Origin: Sphingomonas sp. Root241
GTDB taxonomy: Bacteria; Pseudomonadota; Alphaproteobacteria; Sphingomonadales; Sphingomonadaceae
Reading direction: 5' to 3'
DNA: 64,000 bases
Assembly: GCF_001428865.1 (NCBI RefSeq)
Contig: NZ_LMIV01000001.1
Location: 1,735,997-1,799,996 of the forward strand
Part shown: piece by piece, positions 47,302 to 54,958 of the stretch
Numbering within the stretch: position 1 is the stretch's first letter
Layout: each line of letters begins with the position of its first letter
Position numbers and translations under genes: made by a program
The notes under the pieces: model-generated
What the model was told of the DNA's origin: nothing
Database searches by the model: none
Seen by the model: only the letters and a program-made list of their open reading frames with translations

Positions 47302-48075
47302 ATGGCCACTGCGCTTCAGCAAGACGCCGGCAACCCCCTGGGCGTCAGCGATGCCGAATGGGAGGCGCGCCAGCAGCTCGCCGCCTGCTACCGCGTGTTC
47401 GACATGCTCGGCTGGTCCGAGATGATCTACAACCACATTACCGTGAAGCTACCGGATCAGGAGGGCGCGTTCCTGATCAATCCGTTCGGGCTGCACTTCA
47501 GCGAAGTGAAGGCGTCGAACCTCGTCAAGATCGATATCGACGGAAACAAGCTCGGCGACTCTCCCTATCCCGTGAACCGCGCGGGCTTCGTCCAGCATGC
47601 GCTGTTCCATCGCCATCTCCCCGACGCCCATTGCATCATGCACACGCACACGACGGCAGGCATGGCGGTGAGCTCGGTGGAGGGCGGTCTTCGCCCCGTC
47701 AATTTCTACGCGTGCAATTTCGCCGGGCAGATCGCCTATCACGATTTCGAGGGGGTGACGGTGCGCGACGAGGAGGGCGAGCGGCTGCTCGCGAACCTCG
47801 GCGACAAGCGCGTGATGCTGCTGCGCAACCACGGCATCCTCGTGATGGGCCGCACCTTGCCCGAGGCGTTCATCAAGCACTGGTCGCTCCAGCGCGCCTG
47901 CGAGATCCAGGTGGCGACGCTGTCGATGGGCGAGCCGCTAATGGTGTCGGACGATGTCGTCGCCGTCCACCAGCGCGACTTGCACATGGCGCAGGTCCCC
48001 GGCGGCCCCGGCGCGGCGGACTTCGCCGCGATGGTGCGGCTGGTGGATCGAGTCGATCGGAGCTGGCGGGAGTGA
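47302..48075 (+). CDS. Class II aldolase/adducin family protein
   Basis: 257 residues from the ATG at 47302, with AGGAGAGGA upstream. The class II aldolase fold has the zinc ligands in HTHTTAG and LLRNHGIL. Members include fuculose- and ribulose-phosphate aldolases and a large set of uncharacterised proteins, and this one resembles the latter (longer N-terminus and C-terminus). Substrate unknown. It stands alone on the plus strand. Confidence 0.82.
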   Translation: MATALQQDAGNPLGVSDAEWEARQQLAACYRVFDMLGWSEMIYNHITVKLPDQEGAFLINPFGLHFSEVKASNLVKIDIDGNKLGDSPYPVNRAGFVQHALFHRHLPDAHCIMHTHTTAGMAVSSVEGGLRPVNFYACNFAGQIAYHDFEGVTVRDEEGERLLANLGDKRVMLLRNHGILVMGRTLPEAFIKHWSLQRACEIQVATLSMGEPLMVSDDVVAVHQRDLHMAQVPGGPGAADFAAMVRLVDRVDRSWRE

Positions 48076-48080
48076 TCGAT

Positions 48081-48161
48081 CGTCATCCCGGCGAACGCCG
48101 GGATCTCAGGCAACAAGTGCACGGCCCGCGGCACGAGATCCCGGCTTTCGCCGGGATGACG
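48081..48161. repeat. Sphingomonad-type interspersed palindrome, copy C
   Basis: Same arms CGTCATCCCGGC and CCGGGATGACG and the same CTCAGGC...CACGAGA centre as copies A and B. It lies between convergent stops, 48075 and 48166. Confidence 0.85.
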
Positions 48162-48165
48162 ATAC

Positions 48166-48969
48166 CTACCCAAACCGGAACCCGCTGACCGCCCAGCCCA
48201 TCACGTGATCGCGATAATCGGCCACTGCCGGCCCGTCCCCGCCCGCGCCGAGCGCGACCATCAGCGGCAGGAGGTGCTCCTCGCGGGGATGCGCGAACTG
48301 CGCGTGCGGCAGTTCGTCCCAGGCCGCCACCCGCTCCGCCCGCCGAACCGGTTCCGGGTCGGTCACCGCGTCGACCAGCGCCGCATCCCACTCGTCCGCC
48401 ACCGGCGTCACCTGCGGGCCGCGGGCGCGGAGATTGTGGAAGCTCATGCCGCTGCCCAGGATCAGCACGCCTTCGTCGCGCAGCGGCGCCAGTGCACGGC
48501 CGATCGCGATATGCGCCGCCGGGTCGAGGTCTTTCCGGAGCGACAGCTGGGTCAGCGGAATGCCCGCATCCGGCACTGCGACCATCATCGGGATGAACAC
48601 GCCGTGGTCCCAGCCACGTTCGCGCTCCTCGCCGACCGGAAAGCCGGCGGCTTCGAGCAATGCCTTTGCCCGAGCCGCCACCTCCGGCGCGCCGGGCGCG
48701 TCCCAGCGCAGGCGATAGGTGTGTTCGGGGAAGCCGTAATAGTCGAACAATAATGGCTGCCCGTCGCCGCTATGGACCGTGACCTGATCCTCCTCCCAAT
48801 GTCCCGACACCAGCAGGATCGCCTTCGGCCGCGCCGGCAAGCTGTCGATCAGCCCGGCGAGATAGGCCTGCATGCGCCTCCACATCGGATCGGCAGGGCC
48901 GCCCTGCGGATCCATGAAGAAACAGGGCCCGCCGCCATGCGGAATGAAGAGAGACGGCATCTTGGTCAT
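48166..48969 (-). CDS. LigB/DODA-type extradiol dioxygenase-like protein
   Basis: 267 residues. Metal-binding and catalytic His positions of the class III (LigB) fold are visible in IPHGGGP, SGHWEED, PEHTYRL and DHGVFIPM. The group includes 4,5-DOPA dioxygenases and bacterial YgiD-like proteins that cleave catecholic rings. The physiological substrate is not evident. It is divergent from the small [2Fe-2S] gene at 49195, with an inverted repeat between. Confidence 0.88.
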   Translation of the reverse strand: MTKMPSLFIPHGGGPCFFMDPQGGPADPMWRRMQAYLAGLIDSLPARPKAILLVSGHWEEDQVTVHSGDGQPLLFDYYGFPEHTYRLRWDAPGAPEVAARAKALLEAAGFPVGEERERGWDHGVFIPMMVAVPDAGIPLTQLSLRKDLDPAAHIAIGRALAPLRDEGVLILGSGMSFHNLRARGPQVTPVADEWDAALVDAVTDPEPVRRAERVAAWDELPHAQFAHPREEHLLPLMVALGAGGDGPAVADYRDHVMGWAVSGFRFG

Positions 48970-49041
48970 TACTCTGTCCTACAACGCGCTGTTCTGCTAT
49001 TGTTCCGGAATGGTCGGTCCGGGAAAGCGAAGCGCAAATCC

Positions 49042-49076
49042 AAGTTACGAAACAAAATTTCATCGCAGCGTAACTT
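49042..49076. promoter_or_regulatory. Candidate operator, AAGTTACG-N19-CGTAACTT
   Basis: Perfect 8-bp inverted repeat with an AT-rich spacer in the divergent region of the LigB-type and [2Fe-2S] genes. Likely a protein site controlling one or both. Confidence 0.45.
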
Positions 49077-49194
49077 CATTGCGCGTTTGCCGTGCAAATC
49101 GTGAAAGTGACCGCCGCGAATCCAACATCGGCGGGACAGGTGCTCGCGACAATGCCGGTTTCGGAAACACCCCGTTTCCGGCTACATCGCTGCA

Positions 49195-49698
49195 ATGACT
49201 CGCTTCACCGTCAACAACCAGCCGGTCGAGTACAAGATGGACCCGCGCACCCCCCTGCTCTGGGCGCTGCGCGATGCCTCCAATCTCACCGGCACCAAAT
49301 ATGGCTGCGGGACGGGCGATTGCGGCGCCTGCGCAGTGGATGTCGACGGGGGGCTTCGCCTCGCCTGTCAGGAGACGATCGGCGCGCTCGAGGGAACCTT
49401 CGTCACCACGATCGAGGGGCTTTCGAAGGATCGCAGCCATCCCGTCCAGCAGGCGCTGCTCGCCACCAACGTGGTCCAGTGCGGCTATTGCATCCCGGGC
49501 GTGGTGATGGCCGCGTCCGTGTTGCTGCGCAACAATCGCAACCCCAGCGAGGAGGACATCAAGGGTGCGATCCCCAACATCTGCCGATGCGGCATCTATC
49601 CGCGGCTGATCGGCGCGATCACCGACGCTGCCCGACTGGCGCGGGGCGATGCGCCACTGGCCGCAGGGCCCGAACCGGAGGCGCCTGCGCCCGAATAG
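49195..49698 (+). CDS. Orphan [2Fe-2S] subunit of a xanthine-oxidase-family dehydrogenase (IorA-like)
   Basis: 167 residues. The N-terminal plant-type cluster uses CGTGDCGAC and the later Cys; the C-terminal helical cluster uses CGYC and CRC. This matches small subunits such as IorA of isoquinoline oxidoreductase. They pass electrons from a molybdenum large subunit. No large subunit (IorB) is in this window, so it is either separate in the genome or serves another partner. Confidence 0.88.
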   Translation: MTRFTVNNQPVEYKMDPRTPLLWALRDASNLTGTKYGCGTGDCGACAVDVDGGLRLACQETIGALEGTFVTTIEGLSKDRSHPVQQALLATNVVQCGYCIPGVVMAASVLLRNNRNPSEEDIKGAIPNICRCGIYPRLIGAITDAARLARGDAPLAAGPEPEAPAPE

Positions 49699-49817
49699 TC
49701 TTTATCAATTCTTTCAATCACCTTTCGCCGCAATTCAGCAACCGCTCATGCGACGAAGCCTAATCCAGTCCTACGATGTAGCCCGGCCCCTTGCCGGTCT
49801 CGACGGAGACAGTTGAG

Positions 49818-50741
49818 ATGAAGAAGACCTTGCTAGCGGTGATCATCGCCGCAACGGCTCTGGTCCCGCCGGCGGCGCTTGCGCAGGACCGGGGGCGCTG
49901 GGGCGGCCGAGACCGTTCGGCAAATAATGGCGGCCAGTCCGAGGTTCGCCAGAACCGCGGCGAGTGGCGTCAGCAGCAGCGCGAGCAGGCGCCGCAGGCC
50001 CAGCCGCAGCGGCAGTGGAACGGCGGCGAGCGCCAGCGCGGCTGGAATCGTCCGCAGCAACAGGCGCAGCCGCAGCAGGCGCCGCAGGCCGTCCAGCAGC
50101 AGCGCGAGCGCTGGGGCGGCGACCGCGGTGACCGCAGCCGGTGGAACAACAGCGGCGATCGCAGCCAATGGACCGGCAACCGCAGCCAGTGGAACGGCGG
50201 CACGCGCCGTCAGGATGCGGACCGGCAGCAGCAGTTCGACCAGCAGCGCCAGCAGCAGTTCCGCGAGGGCGACCGCAGCCGCTGGAACGATCGCAACCGG
50301 GACGGCGATCGCAGCCGGTACGACCGCGGCAACCGCGACTGGAACGACCGCGACCGGACGCGCAACTGGAGCGGCGACCGCAATCGCTACGACAGCAACC
50401 GCGGCTGGAACAACGACCGCAACCGCGGGAGCTGGAACAACCGCTGGCGCAACGACCGCCGCTACGACTGGCGCGGCTATCGCAGCAGCAACCGCAACAT
50501 CTACCGCCTGCCGCGTTATTATGCGCCGAGCGGCTGGGGCTATGGCTATCGGCGGTTCGGGATCGGCTTCACGCTGAATTCGATCCTGTTCTCGTCGAAC
50601 TACTGGATCAACGATCCGTTCTACTATCGCCTGCCCGAGGTCGACGGCCCCTATCGCTGGGTGCGCTATTACAACGATGCGCTGCTCGTCGACATCTACA
50701 CCGGCGAAGTGGTCGACACGATCTACGACATCTTCTGGTAA
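49818..50741 (+). CDS. RcnB-like exported protein with a long Arg/Asn/Gln/Trp-rich region
   Basis: 307 residues from the ATG at 49818. Signal peptide to about residue 22 (AALAQD). Residues about 25-220 are low complexity, built from repeats like GDRSRWN and NRDWNDR. The C-terminal 80 residues resemble RcnB: RYYAPSGWGYGYRRFG, then YRWVRYYNDALLVDIYTGEVVDTI. RcnB is a periplasmic nickel/cobalt homeostasis protein in enterics; homologues here are abundant without proven metal binding. Very unusual codon repetitiveness in the middle. Confidence 0.78.
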   Translation: MKKTLLAVIIAATALVPPAALAQDRGRWGGRDRSANNGGQSEVRQNRGEWRQQQREQAPQAQPQRQWNGGERQRGWNRPQQQAQPQQAPQAVQQQRERWGGDRGDRSRWNNSGDRSQWTGNRSQWNGGTRRQDADRQQQFDQQRQQQFREGDRSRWNDRNRDGDRSRYDRGNRDWNDRDRTRNWSGDRNRYDSNRGWNNDRNRGSWNNRWRNDRRYDWRGYRSSNRNIYRLPRYYAPSGWGYGYRRFGIGFTLNSILFSSNYWINDPFYYRLPEVDGPYRWVRYYNDALLVDIYTGEVVDTIYDIFW

Positions 50742-50772
50742 GGACGCCCGCAGCCTTATCGGAGATCCTGGG

Positions 50773-50792
50773 GCCCGGTGGCGACACCGGGC
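50773..50792 (+). terminator. Hairpin after the RcnB-like gene
   Basis: Perfect stem GCCCGGTG-GCGA-CACCGGGC, extendable by G-U pairs. Lies 32 bp after the stop. No U-tract, but placed as a terminator. Confidence 0.5.
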
Positions 50793-50856
50793 TCCTTGCC
50801 GTTAAAGCTGTGGTTGCGGCTTGCAAATCCCGCCGCAGCGCGCGATTTCGCAAGGC

Positions 50857-51594
50857 GTGAGCAAGATCAACAAGAACGAAGGCAGAGTCTCCGGCGGTCC
50901 CTCGCCGGCGCGCGCGAAGATCGGGCGCGATGTCTCGGCGCGGCTGGAGGCGAACCCCGCCGTCAAGCGCGCCAAGGTCGAGACGGCGCAGATGTACACC
51001 GTGCCCCATTTCCTGAGCGACGCCGAATGCGACGCGCTCATCGCGCTGATCGATTCCAATTCGCGCCCGTCGACCCTTCTGGCTGTGAGCGAAGATCCTG
51101 AATACCGCACCAGCCACAGCTCGGACCTGTATCGCTGGTCGCCCGATATTCTCGCGATCGACCAGCGCATCGCCAACCTGCTCGGCATCCCCGAGGAGAA
51201 TGCCGAGACGCTCCAGGGCCAGCGTTACGCGGTGGACCAGCAGTTCCGCGCGCATTGCGACTATTTCCACGAATCGAGCGCCTATTGGCCCAAGATGAAG
51301 GAAACCGGCGGCCAGCGGACGTGGACCGCGATGGCCTATCTCAACGACGTGCCCGAAGGCGGCGCCACCTGGTTCCCGCGTGCGGGCATCCGCTTCAAGC
51401 CGAAGCGCGGGCTGCTCGTCATCTGGAACAACATGACGCCCGACGGCACCCCCAATTACGATACGCTCCACGAGGGCATGCGCGTGCTGGAGGGGATGAA
51501 GTACATCGTCACCAAGTGGTTCCGCGAAGAGGCGTGGATCAAGGATTACGTCCAGACCTATATCGCCGGCGGGATCGAGAACGCTGGAGACTGA
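50857..51594 (+). CDS. Prolyl 4-hydroxylase-type 2OG-Fe(II) oxygenase
   Basis: 245 residues from the GTG at 50857; a TTG at 50821 is an alternative and neither has a clear ribosome-binding site. The double-stranded beta helix shows iron ligands His133 and Asp135 in FRAHCDYFHE, a distal His in YDTLHEG and the 2-oxoglutarate-binding Lys in YIVTKWFREE. The family hydroxylates prolines in proteins; a bacterial target is not known. Ends 15 bp before the convergent Crp/Fnr gene. Confidence 0.85.
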   Translation: MSKINKNEGRVSGGPSPARAKIGRDVSARLEANPAVKRAKVETAQMYTVPHFLSDAECDALIALIDSNSRPSTLLAVSEDPEYRTSHSSDLYRWSPDILAIDQRIANLLGIPEENAETLQGQRYAVDQQFRAHCDYFHESSAYWPKMKETGGQRTWTAMAYLNDVPEGGATWFPRAGIRFKPKRGLLVIWNNMTPDGTPNYDTLHEGMRVLEGMKYIVTKWFREEAWIKDYVQTYIAGGIENAGD

Positions 51595-51608
51595 GCTTTA
51601 CGCCGCCC

Positions 51609-52337
51609 CTAGGCGGCGATGTGGAGATAGTCCGGATCGAAATCGGCGACCTGCTTCATCCGTTCCCAGTCGGCGATGCGGATCTCGCGGCCGGTCCGCG
51701 CGATCACGCCCTCCTCGGTCAGCGCGCGCAGCATCCGGTTGACGTGCACCGAGGTGAGGCCGGTGGCGTCGCCGATATCCTCCTGAGTCATCGGCAGGGT
51801 AAAACGATCCGGCGAGCCCAGCCCCGCCGCCTCATGCCGGAAGGCGAATTCGCACAGCATGTGCGCGATCCGCATCTTGGCGTCGCGACGCCCGACATTG
51901 AGCACCCATTCGCGGAAGATCGACGCGTCGACCAGGCAATCGCGCCACAGCGCCTTGCCGATCTCCGGCCGCTCCTGCAGCAGCCGCCGGAAATCGCGCA
52001 TCGGGAAGAACAGGACTTCGGAATCGCTGATCACCTGTAGGTTGTGATCGGCCTTGTCGAACAGCAGATGCTGGATATCGAGAATATCCCCGGCCATATG
52101 GAAAGAGACGATCTGCCGGCCGCCATCACTCGCCAGCTTGTGGCGGCAGGCATAGCCTTCGACCAGCAAGCAGCATTCCGAGATCAACTGACCGGTGCTG
52201 ACGATTGTCGCGCCCGCCCGGAAGCGCTGGGGACGGAGCGGAAGCGACCGGATGCCGGCAACCTCTTCGTCGTTGAGCTTGTTCAGCGACGTGAGCTTCC
52301 GGATCATATCCGCGAGCGGATCGACACGAGAAGGCAA
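51609..52337 (-). CDS. Crp/Fnr-family transcriptional regulator
   Basis: 242 residues from the TTG at 52337, chosen because TGGAGGAG lies 5 bp upstream; an ATG at 52358 has no such site. Cyclic-nucleotide-binding-like domain with RFRAGATIVSTGQLIS and SFHMAGDILDIQHLLF, then a winged helix with TQEDIGDATGLTSVHVNRMLRAL. No Fnr-type N-terminal Cys cluster is present, so oxygen sensing by a 4Fe-4S cluster is unlikely. Signal unknown. Confidence 0.86.
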   Translation of the reverse strand: MPSRVDPLADMIRKLTSLNKLNDEEVAGIRSLPLRPQRFRAGATIVSTGQLISECCLLVEGYACRHKLASDGGRQIVSFHMAGDILDIQHLLFDKADHNLQVISDSEVLFFPMRDFRRLLQERPEIGKALWRDCLVDASIFREWVLNVGRRDAKMRIAHMLCEFAFRHEAAGLGSPDRFTLPMTQEDIGDATGLTSVHVNRMLRALTEEGVIARTGREIRIADWERMKQVADFDPDYLHIAA

Positions 52338-52512
52338 GCAAACTCCTCCAGCTTTCATTTCCGGTGGGGTCAAACGACGCAAATGCAGATTGGTTTCCCC
52401 GGTTGATCTCGATCAATTCCGTCAACGTAGACCAGTCCTTGCGGCACAACATGACGTACGCGCGCGCTTCTGCTAGGGGCCGCCAGCCGTTGCCGCGGCC
52501 GCAACCCGGAAA

Positions 52513-53472
52513 GTGATCGTGACCGAAGTTCTGCCCATTTGCGTGGCCGCATTGTACCAGTTCACCCGTTTCGACGATTGCGCGGCGATACAGGTGCCCC
52601 TTACCGCGGCGTGCGCTGCCGTGAACGTGAAGGGAACGCTGCTGCTCGCGCCCGAAGGGATCAACGGCACGATCGCGGGCAGCGACAGCGCGATCGATCA
52701 GGTGCTCGCACAGATCCGCGCCCTTCCCGGCTGCGCGGCGCTCGACGTCAAGAAATCGCGTGCGGCGATCATGCCGTTCCATCGCATGAAGGTGCGCATC
52801 AAGCGCGAGATCGTTACGATGGGCGAGCCGGGGATCGACCCGCTGGCCGATGCCGGCACCTATGTCGCCCCGCAGGACTGGAACGCGCTGATCGACCAGC
52901 CCGACACGATCGTGATCGATACGCGCAACGACTATGAAGTCGCGCTGGGCAGCTTCGCCGGCGCCATCGATCCCGGCACACGAACGTTTCGCGACTTCCC
53001 AGCGTGGTTCCGCGCGCATCGCGACGAATGGCGCGGCGCCGACAAGCAGCCGAAGATAGCGATGTTCTGCACCGGCGGCATACGCTGCGAGAAGGCGACT
53101 GCATTCCTCAAGGCGGAAGGCCTGGAAGAGGTCTATCATCTGAAGGGCGGCATCCTCGCTTATCTGGAGAACGTCGCCGCCGAGGAAAGCCGGTGGCAAG
53201 GCGAATGCTTCGTGTTCGACGAGCGCGTGGCGGTGGAGCACGGGCTCGAACCCGGCACGCATGCGCTGTGCCGCGCCTGTCGGATGCCGATCAGCGAGGA
53301 AGCACAGCGCTCGCCCCTTTTCGTCGAGGGCGTCGCCTGCCCCGCCTGCCACGCCGAGCGCAGCGATGAGCAGCGAGAACGCTATGCCGAGCGCCACCGC
53401 CAAACGCTGCTCGCCGAGGGGCGCGGCGAGGTGCATGTCGGCGCGGTGCTGCCAGTACCTTCCGACGATTGA
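52513..53472 (+). CDS. trhO: tRNA uridine(34) hydroxylase (rhodanese family)
   Basis: 319 residues from a GTG. The N-terminal acylphosphatase-like domain is followed by a rhodanese domain with [11 protein letters not shown] and active-site Cys in [11 protein letters not shown]. Cys-rich tail CRACRM and CPACH. The family TrhO/YceA adds oxygen to U34 of some tRNAs in making 5-hydroxyuridine. Start choice uncertain: another GTG is at 52519. Confidence 0.9.
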   Translation: MIVTEVLPICVAALYQFTRFDDCAAIQVPLTAACAAVNVKGTLLLAPEGINGTIAGSDSAIDQVLAQIRALPGCAALDVKKSRAAIMPFHRMKVRIKREIVTMGEPGIDPLADAGTYVAPQDWNALIDQPDTIVIDTRNDYEVALGSFAGAIDPGTRTFRDFPAWFRAHRDEWRGADKQPKIAMFCTGGIRCEKATAFLKAEGLEEVYHLKGGILAYLENVAAEESRWQGECFVFDERVAVEHGLEPGTHALCRACRMPISEEAQRSPLFVEGVACPACHAERSDEQRERYAERHRQTLLAEGRGEVHVGAVLPVPSDD

Positions 53473-53484
53473 AGCGAGCCTTCC

Positions 53485-53515
53485 GCCGAAACAGAGCAGA
53501 ATATTTTGTTTCGGC
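53485..53515 (+). terminator. Hairpin after trhO
   Basis: Perfect 9-bp stem GCCGAAACA/TGTTTCGGC with a 13-nt loop, 13 bp after the stop of trhO. Confidence 0.45.
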
Positions 53516-53593
53516 CGCGTGCGGTTTTTGCGTCGCCGCGGCGTCTGATGCTGTGAGGATCGCAATTCCTCGCGGTCGGAATGGGGAAATTCG

Positions 53594-53767
53594 ATGGTGT
53601 CGAGAGTCATGCTTTCGGTGTTGGCGAAAACTGCATATGCATTCGCCGAGCCTGACCTTTTCGCCATGGACGCTCATCTCAGACAATTCCTACCGATAGG
53701 TACGAATCTGCTTGCAACCCCGGCTGACAACGTTAATTGCTGCGCCGCAGAAAGGGGACGTCTGTGA
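53594..53767 (+). CDS. Candidate small ORF ahead of the RND pump
   Basis: 57 codons, ATG at 53594 with GGGGA about 8 bp upstream. The stop TGA overlaps the GTG of the adaptor gene (GTGA), as in translational coupling. The peptide is mildly hydrophobic at its start (MVSRVMLSVLAKTAYAF). No family known. Could be a leader peptide or chance. Confidence 0.3.
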   Translation: MVSRVMLSVLAKTAYAFAEPDLFAMDAHLRQFLPIGTNLLATPADNVNCCAAERGRL

Positions 53768-54948
53768 GGCGCGCGCTCGTATTAGCAGGATTTTTGTTGC
53801 TTGCCGGATGCGGTGGAGAACAGGCGCCGCCTGCTCCTCCCCCGCCGCAGGTGACCGTCGCCACCCCGGTCCAGCGCGAGGTGGTGGACTGGGACGACTA
53901 TACCGGCCGCTTCGTCGCGCCGCAGGACGTCGAGATCCGGCCACGCGTCAACGGCGTGGTGACCGCGATCCACTTCCGCGACGGACAGGACGTGCGCCAG
54001 GGCGCGCCCTTGTTCACGATCGACCCCCGCCCCTATCGCGCCGCGCTGGCTCAGGCGCAGGCACAAGCGACGCGCGCCAATGCAGCGCTGTCGAACGCCC
54101 GGCAGGTCACCGCGCGCAGCCGCAAGCTGGCGACCGCGCAGGCCGTCAGCACCGAAGAGCTCGAGGCGAACATCGCTGCCGAGCGCACCGCCGCGGCTGA
54201 TCTGGCGGCCGCCCGCGCCGCGATCACCAATGCCGAGCTCAATTTGAGCTTCACCACTGTCCGCGCCCCGTTCAGCGGCCGCATGTCGGACCGCAAGGTG
54301 AGCATCGGCGACTCCGTCGCCGATGGCCAGACCGTGCTCACGCGTATCGTCTCGCTCGACCCGATCTGGTTCGAGTTCGAAGGCGCCGAGAGCTTCTATC
54401 TCAAGAACCTGCGCCAGGATCAGCGCGGCGAGCGCGGCTCTTCGCGCACCACCGCCAACCCGGTCCAGATCCAGCTCGCCGACGAAGCCGAATATCGCTG
54501 GAACGGCCGGATGGAGTTCCTCGACAATGCCGTGGATCCCGATTCGGGCACGATCCGTGCCCACGCCGTGGTGCAGAATCCCACCCGCTTCCTGACCCCC
54601 GGCATGTTCGGCCGCGCGCGGCTGCTTGGCTCGGGCACGTACAAGGCGATGCTGATCCCCGACGAGGCGATCGTCACCGATCAGACCCGCCGACTCGTCT
54701 ATGTCGTCGGAAACGACAACAAAGCGGTGCCGCGCCCGGTGGAAGTCGGCGCGACGGTGGAGGGCCTGCGCATCGTCCGCGACGGCCTCGCACCGACCGA
54801 CCGCGTGGTCATCACCGGAGTCGGTCGTCTGCAGCCCGGCGCGCCGGTCCAGCCGGTGAAGGGCGTGATCAAGGCCGATCCGACGAAGCAAGCCGCGCCG
54901 ACCGCTCCGACGCAGGAGCCGGCCTCGGGCCAGGCGACTGTCCGCTAA
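53764..54948 (+). CDS. RND efflux periplasmic adaptor (MexA/AcrA type)
   Basis: 394 residues from a GTG with AGGGGA about 7 bp upstream. Lipobox LLAGC predicts a lipoprotein. Biotin-lipoyl halves at VEIRPRVNGVVTAIHFRDGQ and LSFTTVRAPFSGRMSDRKVS flank a coiled-coil hairpin, then beta-barrel and membrane-proximal domains. It joins the inner-membrane pump to the outer channel. Followed 10 bp later by the permease gene. Confidence 0.92.
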   Translation: MRRALVLAGFLLLAGCGGEQAPPAPPPPQVTVATPVQREVVDWDDYTGRFVAPQDVEIRPRVNGVVTAIHFRDGQDVRQGAPLFTIDPRPYRAALAQAQAQATRANAALSNARQVTARSRKLATAQAVSTEELEANIAAERTAAADLAAARAAITNAELNLSFTTVRAPFSGRMSDRKVSIGDSVADGQTVLTRIVSLDPIWFEFEGAESFYLKNLRQDQRGERGSSRTTANPVQIQLADEAEYRWNGRMEFLDNAVDPDSGTIRAHAVVQNPTRFLTPGMFGRARLLGSGTYKAMLIPDEAIVTDQTRRLVYVVGNDNKAVPRPVEVGATVEGLRIVRDGLAPTDRVVITGVGRLQPGAPVQPVKGVIKADPTKQAAPTAPTQEPASGQATVR

Positions 54949-54958
54949 GGCCTCCGCC

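Noticed and set aside
49818..50741. CRISPR-like array from the repeated DNA
   Set aside because: Repeats are irregular, in frame and encode low-complexity protein; there are no spacers of even length.
53469..53699. 76-codon frame after trhO
   Set aside because: Starts with a weak codon, includes the trhO hairpin, and has no protein-like pattern; the 57-codon frame at 53594 is better supported.
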